Origin: Apostichopus japonicus
Lineage: Eukaryota; Echinodermata; Holothuroidea; Aspidochirotida; Stichopodidae
Direction of reading: 5' to 3'
Assembly (NCBI RefSeq): GCF_037975245.1
Contig: NC_092575.1
Location: 26,126,841 to 26,190,840, forward strand
DNA: 64,000 bases
Shown: piece by piece, positions 1-9,880 of the stretch
Layout: every line of letters begins with the position of its first letter
How positions within the stretch are numbered: the stretch's first letter is position 1
Program-made: the position numbers and the translations under genes
The notes under the pieces: generated by a model
Told to the model about the DNA's origin: nothing
The model's database searches: none
What the model saw: only the letters and a program-made list of their open reading frames with translations

Positions 1-134
1 TATTTGAAACATCTACCACAATAATTTTTTTCTGGAAGAAATAAACATTCAAACCCAAGATTTAGAATTTTTAGCAAGAATAACCTTTTGGTCAATAATC
101 ACATGAATCATCATTAAGCTTTTAAAACACTTAC

Positions 135-218
135 CTTGTAAAGATGACTTGGTGTCAGCAAGTAAAGATGTATGGGAATCTAGTGAAGTTTCCTTCTCGG
201 ATAATTTTTTCTGTAAGT
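135..218 (-). CDS. CLIP1: CLIP-170-like coiled-coil exon (last exon in window)
   Basis: 84-nt exon coding the end of the visible coiled coil, residues about 670-697. The acceptor is the AG just right of 218 after a TTTCTC tract; the donor is AAG|GTAAGTG. It enters in phase 1 (completing an Asp codon) and leaves in phase 1. The peptide runs DLQKKLSEKE then TSLDSHTSLL, charged with regular Leu as expected for coiled coil. A second AG eight bases further into the exon would break the frame with the preceding exon, which decides the acceptor. The gene continues beyond base 1. Confidence 0.8.
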
Positions 219-644
219 CTGAGAAAGTGATAAAAACTGTGTTACCTAACAGACAAGAAATGTCACTAGACCAACTTCTACTCAACCAACATTACCAACT
301 CTACCTACTCTACCAAGTACCTGGTAGAGTAACACAACTTTCTTGGCATTGAAGAACAACAATTAGGCAAGTTACACAGGGACAAAATTTGTACCTGCAG
401 AGGATACAAACTTCCAATACTCTATTTTGTCCCCAATACCACCCTGTCAGAAGACCAAATTTTTCACTGGGACCCTGTTTAGGCACGAAAGGACCCTCCG
501 AGGGCTAAACTGTCAATGCACTGTTTAGTCACCAATGCACACACTCAGATGACTAAATTTCCACTTTATTGCAAAAATTGGGGACAAAAGGGGGTGGGGG
601 GCGGAGATGTCTGTGTGTTAAAGAAAGATAGAAACACCACTCAC
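219..644 (-). other. intron
   Basis: 426-bp intron between two coiled-coil exons. It has a short G-run near 590-605 on the plus strand. Nothing else recognisable. Confidence 0.75.
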
Positions 645-702
645 CTTGCACCAAAATATCAGCCTGCTCTCTGGAAGATTTCTCTTCATTTAATTTCAAT
701 TC
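645..702 (-). CDS. CLIP1: CLIP-170-like coiled-coil exon
   Basis: 58-nt exon, phase 0 in and phase 1 out, with acceptor TTGAACAG and donor CAAG|GTGAGTG, both canonical. It codes ELKLNEEKSS then REQADILVQ; the last codon is completed by the next exon. The other two frames hit stops at once. Phase agreement with both neighbours supports it strongly. Confidence 0.8.
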
Positions 703-1124
703 CTGTTCAAAAATACAACAAAAATTTTAATGAAACAATTTCAAATTTATGATTATTTACCATGCAATGGAAACATAATATTTGAGGACCCTTGGACTGA
801 TATATTACCCACTGCAGCCCAGGATAAATAGATTAAATGACAGGATGATATACTGGCCAAGATATCAGCTCATGAAACCGCAGCCAGGTTTCATCTGCAG
901 GTTTCATCTACATCAGTATGAAGGACACCAAGGCCAGTTAGGTCAGATTAATTTTTCAGCCTATGTGAACTTTAAGTGTCACATACACTTATTCATGTGT
1001 TAATCTCTAGAAGAAAAACTTCTTTTCAAACTATTACATTAAAAAACACACTAACAAACAGACAAACACACAAATAGGATGAGCAGGATGTCATCCTAAA
1101 GTTCTCAGGAAATGTTTTACAGAC
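703..1124 (-). other. intron
   Basis: 422-bp intron. The plus-strand open frame 782-1003 inside it has no recognisable protein features. No repeat recognised. Confidence 0.7.
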
Positions 1125-1382
1125 CGTATCATCTAACTGTTTTCGTTGTTCAGCTTTGGTAGTCTGAAGTTCTTCTAATAATTTCTCCAGCTCTGTGACT
1201 CTGTTCACTTTCACCTCCAACTGCTGTGAGGTTTCATCGTTGTCCTTTCGACTTGTTTCAAGTCTGCTGTTCTGCTCCTTCGAATCGTCCAACTCCTTCT
1301 TTATCATCTCCATCTGTTCCGTGAATGTCGACATCTCCGTTTCAAGTTCTGCTATCTTGAAATCTTTGTTCTCTATTTGGTT
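1125..1382 (-). CDS. CLIP1: CLIP-170-like coiled-coil exon (longest in window)
   Basis: 258 nt, 86 codons, phase 0 at both ends. The acceptor follows TTAATCAG. The peptide starts NQIENKDFKI and includes TELEKLLEEL, a dense Glu/Lys/Leu heptad pattern typical of the CLIP rod. The donor must be ACG|GTCTGT to keep frame with the next exon. The better-looking GTAAAA four bases on would give phase 1 and put a stop codon in the next exon. The donor is therefore the least certain point of an otherwise clear exon. Confidence 0.82.
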
Positions 1383-1951
1383 CTGATTAAAGAAGCAAAA
1401 AATGTTCAAGATGTTTGGTTTCAAAATAAGGTAACACCACCAACCTCAGTGACATAGACAGTATCTTTCTGGTGATAGAAACCCTACCGTCTGTCTCCAT
1501 TGGCAGTTTTGTCTTATAACAATCCTACATTGGAATCTCAATTATTAGCCCTCATTAGAATATGACAATATGATATGAAACTGTGGGTGATAACTTGAAA
1601 ACAATAACTAGCTAGGATAAGAGGATGGAGTGGTATCAGCTAAGATTGATTGGCCGGGCTTATTTTAGGGAGGAGGAGAGAGAGGTAAGAGAGGAGCAAA
1701 GAAAACCCTTTCTTCAAATTTCTCTACATAAAGAAAATGAGATACAACCTTTTCACTGATAGACCAAAGGAAGGATTCCAACATGAACTTTGAAGTCTGG
1801 AGGTGAGAAGCAGACTCACAGCAAATATCCATTCAATGATGCAAGACCTCAAAATAATGGAAATCTAGATGGAACCCCTCCCCCTCCCCTCCCCTCCCCT
1901 CCCCTTCCCCTCCTATAAATAGTCTCTCTAGATTTGCTTGAAAGGACTTAC
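1383..1951 (-). other. intron with CT-rich tract
   Basis: 569-bp intron. It holds a short sequence at 1667-1698 resembling the foldback repeat arm found elsewhere (see 22331) and a C-rich tract at 1876-1913 that is G-rich on the transcribed strand. Confidence 0.7.
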
Positions 1952-2056
1952 TTTAAGCTCTTCCATATCTTGGAGGAACTTCATAGCTTTGTCACTTTCA
2001 ACTTTAAGAGAGGCCTCAAGTTCCTTCATCTTCTCGGACCCACCCTCGTATTCAGC
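1952..2056 (-). CDS. CLIP1: CLIP-170-like coiled-coil exon
   Basis: 105 nt, 35 codons, phase 0 at both ends; acceptor TTATTTCAG, donor AAA|GTAAGTCC. The peptide runs AEYEGGSEKM, KELEASLKVE, SDKAMKFLQD, MEELK. This is coiled coil with a short Gly-Gly break near its start, at the place where vertebrate CLIPs also have a rod segment after the RKVEDxQFR block. Confidence 0.85.
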
Positions 2057-3469
2057 CTGAAATAACAAGATGAGAGTGTGAGTAAGACATTTTTACCAGC
2101 CAGACGCATTCAAGTTCCATTCAGTTAATAGACTAATTTACATCACTGTGTAGATGACAATAATGTGCCATCAATAACACATTGCATAAGGAGACAGGGA
2201 ATGACTAAGTGACACCGTTTTAATAGAATTGACTAACCTAGAAGGCAGGGGGAGGGGTGTGAGAATAATTAAAAGCAAATCTAAGAACAGCGAGGAAACA
2301 AAGGTCCTTATCCTGTAGAGCACAGAGACTACTAGACTACACTATTACCATGCTTAAAACATATATCAGGCAACCTATGACCATGTTTTGAACATATATC
2401 AGGCTCACTATGACCATGTTTCGAACATATATCAGGCTCGTTATGAACATGTTTTGAACATACATCAGGCTCCCTATGAACATGTTTTGAACATATATCA
2501 GGCCTGCTATGACCATGTTTTGAACATATATCAGGCTCGTTATAACCATGCTTTGAATATATATCAGGCGCGCTATGACCATGTTTTGAACATATATCAG
2601 GCTCGCTATGACCATGTTTTGAACATAAATCAGGCTCGCCATGACCATGCTTTGAACATAAATCAGGCTAGGTTATGACCATGTTTTGAACATAAATCAA
2701 GCTCGCTATGACCATGCTTTGAACATATATCAGGCATGCTATGACCATGCTTTGAACATAGATCAAGCTTGGTTATGACCATGTTTTGAACATAAATCAG
2801 GCTCACTATAACCATGCTTTGAACATTAATCAGGCTCGCTATGACCATGATTTGAACAATAACCAGGCTCGCTATGAACATGTTTTGAACATAATCAGAT
2901 GGCCATTTTATGGAGGTACATTTCCTGCAAGTTACAAATTTGACAAATTCCTATTTGTTGGGATTCAGTTACCCTATTCATAATTAGGAAGTCCCCACAA
3001 CTTCTAACTGTGACCACATAATATTTTCCCCCTCCCCACCTCGCCCTTTCATTATGTGATTAACAAAAATTATGTGTAATAATCAGATCATGTAACAGAG
3101 GCAATTCATGTCCAAAATCTTTGTTGCTTAGACTGTTCAAAATCAAGTTTGGAACGCACTTCCTGCTATAGTTACTCTATGAAGATGTACATAGAAACAT
3201 GCACATGTATGTTATTAAACTTTCATGTGAATCTTGTGGAGTTGAAACTTTACTAGAGATGAAAATTATATGAACTGCACTAAAGTTTAATGAATTGTAA
3301 TAAATTCCACAAATCAAAGGCTTACAGATGTGACAAATAAACTTTAGTCTATTAGGCAACACTTTGCAATATCTGAATTATTAGCAACAGCAAATATATA
3401 TTTTTATTCCATTTTATGTCAAAACTTGATTAATTCTGAAGAACATTAAAACAAAGACATCCTAATTAC
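2057..3469 (-). other. intron containing a 33-bp minisatellite
   Basis: 1.4-kb intron, about 40% of it taken up by the minisatellite listed separately. The rest shows nothing recognisable. Confidence 0.75.
2348..2899. repeat. minisatellite, 33-bp unit, about 16-17 copies
   Basis: Tandem units built on TATGACCATGTTTTGAAC followed by ATATATCAGGCTCGC, most exactly 33 bp with a few 1-2 bp longer. Since 33 is a multiple of 3, open frames of repeated 11-residue units appear on both strands. These frames are a product of the repeat, not genes. The copies differ at a few positions only, so the array is fairly young or has been homogenised. Confidence 0.92.
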
Positions 3470-3530
3470 CTTCATGTCTGATGAGTTAATTGTTGCTTCT
3501 TCCAGTCTGAACTGGTAGTCTTCAACTTTC
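3470..3530 (-). CDS. CLIP1: CLIP-170-like coiled-coil exon (RKVEDYQFR block)
   Basis: 61-nt exon, phase 2 in and phase 0 out; acceptor TTTTGCAG, donor AAG|GTAATT. With the split Arg it codes RKVEDYQFRL then EEATINSSDMK. This is close to the strongly conserved vertebrate CLIP segment RKVEDLQFR and follows directly on the LEEER of the previous exon, as in the family. Confidence 0.93.
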
Positions 3531-6500
3531 CTGCAAAATAAACAAAACCAAACAATAAAAAACATGATAATTCTTAAATCATACAAAACATCAGTACAAA
3601 AACAAGATCTCTGAGGTACTGATATATCAAGAATGAATGCTATGATGAATGAAATGAAGGAAAGAAGTGAAATTTGACCTAAAATAACCACGAATGGTTT
3701 AAGACTTTATGAAAGAAAATGACAAAGAAGATTAACGGCTTAATGTGTTTAAAATAACTTGTGGACAATATGAAATAGTTCATCCATAGTAACGCTGAAT
3801 ACCACGCTGGTTTTCAACTAACTGGTTCGGTACAAAACAAACTTAACTCCTCCAATTTCTAACACACATTCTCATCAACTTTACCTATAGACCTTAATAC
3901 TGCTTGCATAGCATACACCCCTATGACCCCCTCTTAACTCTAAATAAAGAGTTAGAAAGGGATGCAGTAAATCAGTCTCTTTTCACTTCATGGATTAACT
4001 CTAATTAATGATCAATGGAAAATTGAAGGTAATTACCAAAGTGTTGACGACCATCCACTAATGAAGTAACACGTCTGCATAATGTGTCGAAATGTTAAGT
4101 TTTTTTTTTATCAAATTCCTCCCGTTATATGTAATTGCAGTAATTCAACCTACACTGGCTGATCAATACATTTGAATTTGTCCCATGCAATAGCATACAG
4201 AGCTATATAAAAATCCACTTTTGTTATGAGTATAGATCTGATGTGTTGTAAGTCTCAAGAGTCTACTGCATAAAGATCATTGTGAATATGGACTGCCTAA
4301 ATATAGCAGGTGGTTAAACACTTCTACTACAATGACTAAATGGTTAATAATTCACACTTTAAACTAGCATACTTACATCCATATTGCAAGTTATCTAGAC
4401 CTGCTACTTAACGGTCTACACTTGGAATTTAAATGGTACTTGAAGCAGCTAGTTGCATTTATCAAATTTACCCTAAAAAATGGAACCGATACTGCTAGTT
4501 GCATATTATCATGTAATATCATAATGTAACATATTATAACATCATTGTTGCATATTGTTGTATAATATAATATCATTGCACATGTAAAACAAGTTGAGAA
4601 AGCATGATACCTTGTAAAGAAAATGAGAATGATGACCATAAACCAAACTACATTTACATAGCCAAGTCTGCTTTGCATATAAGAATCTAGGCAGAAGTCA
4701 TTCATCCAGCAAATTTAAACTTTTGTTGGGATTAGGCTGGGGGCATCTAAACCATTTCACTTCTTCATAGATTTTTGATTCTTACAAACAGGAAAACTAA
4801 ATAGCTTGGAAATTTGAAACAAAAGAGGATATCCTTTGCGTTCTATAATTGTTAAAGTTTCAACAGTGGCATGTTTATAACAATCTCTCGCATTTTACAG
4901 CTTACTGTACAGGCGTTCTACAATGCTGTTGGCATTCAATAAAACTTAACATCCTAACTACAGCCTATATGCACATCACCAACGTACAGTGAAATGTTCA
5001 ACTTTTTTTCCCCCTGTATGGTTGATAATGCTGAGATGCTATATTTTGCAGAACAAATTTGTTTGGGATTATCTGTGACTAGCTTTTTCAACAACAACAA
5101 CAGGGTGTCCTGATCATGTTTACATGTCTTTACTATGACATCATGCCTTTGTATTTATTTGCAAAATTAAAAAAAACAAATCGAGAAAATTATTTAGATT
5201 ATGTTATACACATTAATTATAGTCACTACATAGCAGAAGAATGAACAAAAACCGTTTATTTTTGTGATTTCCCTACCATATAGGACCATTATCCTATACC
5301 GTCATCCTAGCAATGAACCTATACCGTAATATATCCCGGATGGATAATCACAACACCTTCAGGGATAAATTAATTTTATATCATTTATTAAGACAACTTG
5401 CTATTTACACTTGAACTTTACTGAAGAGACATATTCATCACACAGTATCACACTGACTGGTCCTTAATACAAACAATACAGAAATATGTTTGACCTCATA
5501 ACTAATGTCAGATAAATATCTCAGCTACTTCTCCGACACATTTGTTTATTTACAAGAAAACTACTGTTACCATACCTATAAACTATTGAGTAACATTTTT
5601 GACCTGTGTTTTGATCCCAACATAACCCATACAGCATCTACCATGATATCTTTCTGCCTCTTTCTCCACCTCTCTCTTTCTCTTGATCACACAAGGTGGT
5701 CTGCAGGATAATAATTTATTCCCTGTCAACACATTCCTTGGCTACCATCACAGCAGCTACTACTGGCTTATATCAAAAGATACCAGATGGTTGGAAATGA
5801 ATTAGTGATGCTTTATTTTTAGAAACAAAACAAGCTTTGGATAAATGTGTATACACAAAGCTAGACAATGGAGTGGGAGTTGTTGTGACAAAATCTTACA
5901 AGATGAACTAACTATGCAGACACCTCATTAATTAGGTTTCCTCTTACGATTACTTGTATTGGTTAATATTGGAGATATTTCACTTGAATTTTAAATCTGA
6001 TTCACCTTCATCAAACCATAAAATATGTTCTGTTTCATACATCAAACTATGAAATTAGACTCTAGTTTATAGGACTAACTATAAAGTTGACATTTGTGAT
6101 ATTAATAAACTATAGCACAGCAAGTTTAAGGAGACACAAACCCTGTCATCATCATTGGTCTCTATGTGATAGAGATAATTGCCACCATCAACCCCCTTCC
6201 CAAGACAAAATGTAAGAGAAATTCTATTCTATTATGGAAATATCACGGGTTCAATTTTTCTGGAAATACAAGACCGAAGGCTTGATCAAGTCTAAAAATG
6301 AAATCATCAAGCCACATGTTCTCCAATTTTCTATGTTTTGTTCTTTATTATATTAGGATGTTTACTTTCTGCAAAAAGGATGGCTTCTATGAATACTGAA
6401 TCTAAAATATGGAGCGTTACAACATGACCTAATGATGTCTGGGAAACTCCCACAAAATCACCTACATGTATTCTCTACTCTTAAACATCCCAAGCCCTAC

Positions 6501-7390
6501 AATTTTGCCACTCATGTACAACCAATGTATCACCGGGGAATAGATTAACTTATGCCTATATTTAAACCTTTATTAAAAGGTCTGTGATACTGTATCTGTC
6601 TCATATTCTTGTTTTCAATAGGTAGAGCATATGATTTTAAAACTGAACACTTATATATTGTACACAATGAAAAGCAAACCCTAATTTCACCAAACCAACA
6701 CTTTACAAGATGACAACTGAATGGCCATAGCAGGAAAAATTCATATTAACTAAGTCTTCATTCATTTTTTAATTTTGACAAACCATCACATTTGGCTCAT
6801 TTTTTTCTCCAATTTTTCTGCTTTCCTCTCCCATTTTTTTGTTCTTTGTAGGAAATAGCAAAATAATCCAGTCATACTTTCATTGACCAAAGTTTATAGT
6901 GTTTTGCTTACTAGTCACTCATATCAAGCTTTGCTTTCCGAATAAATAATCTTTCCCCAAAAAATCATTTCGACTTCTTCCATAGATTTGGTTCATTTTT
7001 TCAATACATTCTCAAATTTCCATCATAAAACGTCCGGATGCGGCAATTTAACGAGCACATTTCCAAACCCACAAGCCCATGATGGTGATAAAACTTTTAA
7101 AGGTTATAGACAAAGATGCCTAGCTAGAAATGAGAAAGATGGTAACACCTTTGTTACCAAAGGAACTTGAACTCATATGGGACATTCTAAGATCATATAA
7201 AAATGCTTGTCACTGGGATACTACATCAGATAAAGATCTCACCAGAGAGAAACTTTAGAAGGGAAGAGGGATTTCTTGATTCTAATATACAAAGCACTGA
7301 AAGACTTGTGACTTTATGCTTTAAATAAAGAATGTCAGATCAAATCTGTAGAAAAATAAATAAAGTAACAAAATTTGTTGAATATCTAGT

Positions 7391-7452
7391 CCCTGTTATC
7401 ATGATGTGATGTCATGATGTGATGTCATGATGTTATGTCATGATGAGATGTC
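7391..7452. repeat. 13-bp tandem repeat
   Basis: About four copies of a unit close to ATGATGTGATGTC. Confidence 0.75.
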
Positions 7453-8217
7453 AACAGTGTTGGATTCCTATTAAAGGAAAGATCACACCGTATAAGAGTT
7501 TAATAAACTGCACCATAGTGATTGCTATAATCATGAATACTTCCATGATAGATTCAAGGAGGGGCTAAAGTGTTAAAGTATCAGCTTGTTATTAAAAGAC
7601 TGCACACATGTTTAGACACAGACAAAGGGAATAGAAATTTACAAAATTCAATCAAAAAATTAAGCTATATCGTTTTGACGGAAAATAAAAAGAATGTAGT
7701 TAATAAACCTTGCTGTTATATTGTCACACATTCAAAACCTCAGTTTTCTGCTATATTGATAACATTTAGCTCTGTCAATCATTGAGCATACAGTTTACCA
7801 AGATCTCAACATCAACACATACAGTAATACTGCATTAAACCTTAACCTTCTGAGATTATGAATGTTATTGAGTGCATTCCTTGCTTGCTTGAGGTTCAAG
7901 ATCAACTGTTTTCTTTAGTAAAGTTGGAACTCCATTTTCTGTATGTCTTTTACAAAGCAATACATAAATACCTTTCCATTTGACACCCCACCTCTTAAAT
8001 TGTTCCAGGCATACAAATACAGATCTTCTAGTCACTGGATAGACAGACCAAAATCAGTGTTGTAGGATGTGACCATTTTTGGTAATTCTAGCATGCAATT
8101 ACTCCCCCCCCCCCCACTCTCCCAACGCAACTTCCACCCATAGAATGTTCTCAAACTCTGTATCATAAGCTAAGATCATAACCCGGATCATAAAAAAATT
8201 AAAGGCAGTTTTATGTT

Positions 8218-8380
8218 TCAAATTTGAATCTCTTCTTCACCGTGAGTCCCTATCAATGAACTGAAGCCGTTGATGAGTGAATCGCTTTCGAGACTTTTCA
8301 ACATCTCAACATCTGGATGTAGATGTCTTTGTTCAAACGGTGACAGAGTAAATATGACGAATTGAAGATGGCCAATTACG
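8218..8380 (-). other. short unidentified open frame in intron
   Basis: Minus-strand frame of about 54 codons ending in TGA at 8218, with an internal ATG at 8304. The end reads SDSLINGFSS then LIGTHGEEEIQI. The block has more CpG and balanced codons than the surrounding intron, so it may be a relic exon, a retroposed piece or a mobile-element fragment. No clear splice pair joins it to the CLIP frame. I do not recognise the protein. Confidence 0.25.
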
Positions 8381-8777
8381 CATGACAAAGTAACTCTAAG
8401 AGGTCCATCGACAAAGGAGAGAGGTTATCTAAACTGGAGAGTAATTGCACATTAAAATTCCGTACGGTGATATGAAACCGGTAGGCATGTGATTTTACAT
8501 TTGGGTATTTAAATGTAACGTGATTTAATACACTGGTGGGAACCTTTCAAAATCGTAAAACAGATAGAAAGATCTATTCCCACTGCATGTCTTCTCAGGA
8601 GTGATAAACATTTAGTGATGTGGAGATAAATACTATGGAAAGTCTGCATTAGTTTGATTTAAATTTATGAGTGAGATCAAACAAAGATATATATTTAATT
8701 TGAAATATATATACACCAGTAGAATCATTGTGGGCAAGTCATACTTCGGCCTTTTTTTTTTTACTGTTGATATTTAT

Positions 8778-8815
8778 TATATATATATATACTGTAGTTA
8801 TATTATATATATATA
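8778..8815. repeat. (TA)n microsatellite
   Basis: Two runs of TA dinucleotides separated by CTGTAGTTATAT. Confidence 0.8.
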
Positions 8816-9144
8816 AGTTTAGAGAATATAATTGCAAAAGTAAATATAGGAAATGAGTCTCTTAATTACTGGCAATATGACTACAGATGGTTTTCATTTT
8901 TATTAGGGGTCAAAGGTGAACACACCAACTTTGTAGGAAATACATGAGAACATTTGATAAGATACAGTGACATGAAGCGACATGCCTACAGTAATTCCAG
9001 ATGTTACCACTGAATCAATTTCAATTTCATGGGTGCATGCATCTTTATATCCTCTCTCTGCTGTGAAATAGGTCAGGACTGGTTCATAAGGCGAACAATG
9101 TGAGTACTTATCAAACATCCATGCACGGTGAATCAAACTCTACA

Positions 9145-9489
9145 GGGATGACAGGTGGGATAAGGGAGAAGTGGGGGCAGGGATGACAGGAAAGAGATGG
9201 GAGAAGTGGGGGCAGGGATGACAGAAGGGGGGAGATGGGAGAAAGTGGGGGCAGGGATGACAGAAGGAGGAAGATGGGAGAAGTGGGGGCAGGGATGACA
9301 GGAGAGAGATGGTAGTGGGGGCAGGGATGACAGGAGGGAGATGGGAGAAAGTGGGGCAGGGATGACAGAAGGGGGAGATGGGAGAAGTGGGGGCAGGGAT
9401 GACAGGAGGGAGATGGGAGAAGTGGGGGCAGGAATGAAAGGAGGGAGATGGGAGAAAGTGGGGGTGGGGATGACAGGAGATGGGAGTAG
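9145..9489. repeat. G-rich minisatellite, about 35-bp unit
   Basis: About ten units of GGGATGACAGGAGGGAGAT followed by GGGAGAAGTGGGGGCA, 32-39 bp each. The plus strand is strongly purine- and G-rich; the transcribed RNA of the host gene would be C-rich here. One further copy lies at 9592-9651 beyond an insertion. Confidence 0.9.
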
Positions 9490-9591
9490 TATGTATGTAT
9501 GTATTTTAGATTCTCCTGCAAGCAGGAAATCACAAAGAAGCCATCATTGGCTTATCAAAGCTGCAAGCTGACCGAAGTCAGTCTCTGAGAA
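9490..9591. mobile_element. hairpin-rich insertion inside the minisatellite
   Basis: About 100 bp unlike the flanking repeat units. It contains (TATG)n followed by short stems: CCTGCAAGCAGG, GCCATCATTGGC and CTGACCGAAGTCAG (perfect 5-bp stem, CGAA loop). Read on the minus strand it ends in AAATACATACATAC, as a 3' tail of a short retroposon would. The family is not identified; the sequence resembles dispersed repeats of marine deuterostomes, from memory only. Confidence 0.45.
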
Positions 9592-9651
9592 GGGGGGCAG
9601 GGATGACAGGAGGGACATGGGAGAAGTAGGGGCGTGGATGACATAGATTAT
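9592..9651. repeat. displaced copies of the G-rich minisatellite
   Basis: GGGGGGCAGGGATGACAGGA and following units match the array at 9145-9489, showing that the array once continued through here. Confidence 0.85.
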
Positions 9652-9776
9652 CACTGAAAATGCTCTGTCTATGTAGTGTTTTTCAGCTGGTTCTATTAAC
9701 ATCAGTTTGAAGTACTAATTAAAGATGATAATTCTATTAATCAATGGAAATTTAAAAGTCACATGTGAAATCTAAC

Positions 9777-9880
9777 CTTCTCTCTTCCTCCAGCTGCTGT
9801 AAAATTTGAACTTTTTCTCTATCGGCTGATTCCAGAAGACTCTTCACTGTCTCAAGGTTATCCTCACTGTCTCGAACGTA
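9777..9880 (-). CDS. CLIP1: CLIP-170-like coiled-coil exon (REKVQILQQLEEER)
   Basis: 104-nt exon, phase 0 in, phase 2 out, coding YVRDSEDNLE, TVKSLLESAD, REKVQILQQL, EEER plus a split Arg. It matches the vertebrate rod segment where ADREKVxLLNQLEEE precedes RKVED. The donor is AAG|GTTAGA. The acceptor is AAG after TTTGGTTTTT, which is weak but fixed by frame. Confidence 0.9.

Larger units (their letters stand above)
3531..9776 (-). other. large intron (6.2 kb)
   Basis: Holds a 13-bp tandem repeat (7391-7452), a CpG-containing block with a short open frame (about 8218-8380), (TA)n near 8778-8815, and a G-rich minisatellite (9145-9651). Between about 3.6 and 7.3 kb I see only A+T-rich sequence. 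Confidence 0.75.

Noticed and set aside
2337-2881. Open frames of 72-103 codons on both strands with 11-residue repeats
   Set aside because: They are produced by the 33-bp minisatellite; frames on both strands read the same array and the place is an intron.
9111-9533. 140-codon Pro/Ser/His-rich minus-strand frame
   Set aside because: It is the translation of the G-rich minisatellite.
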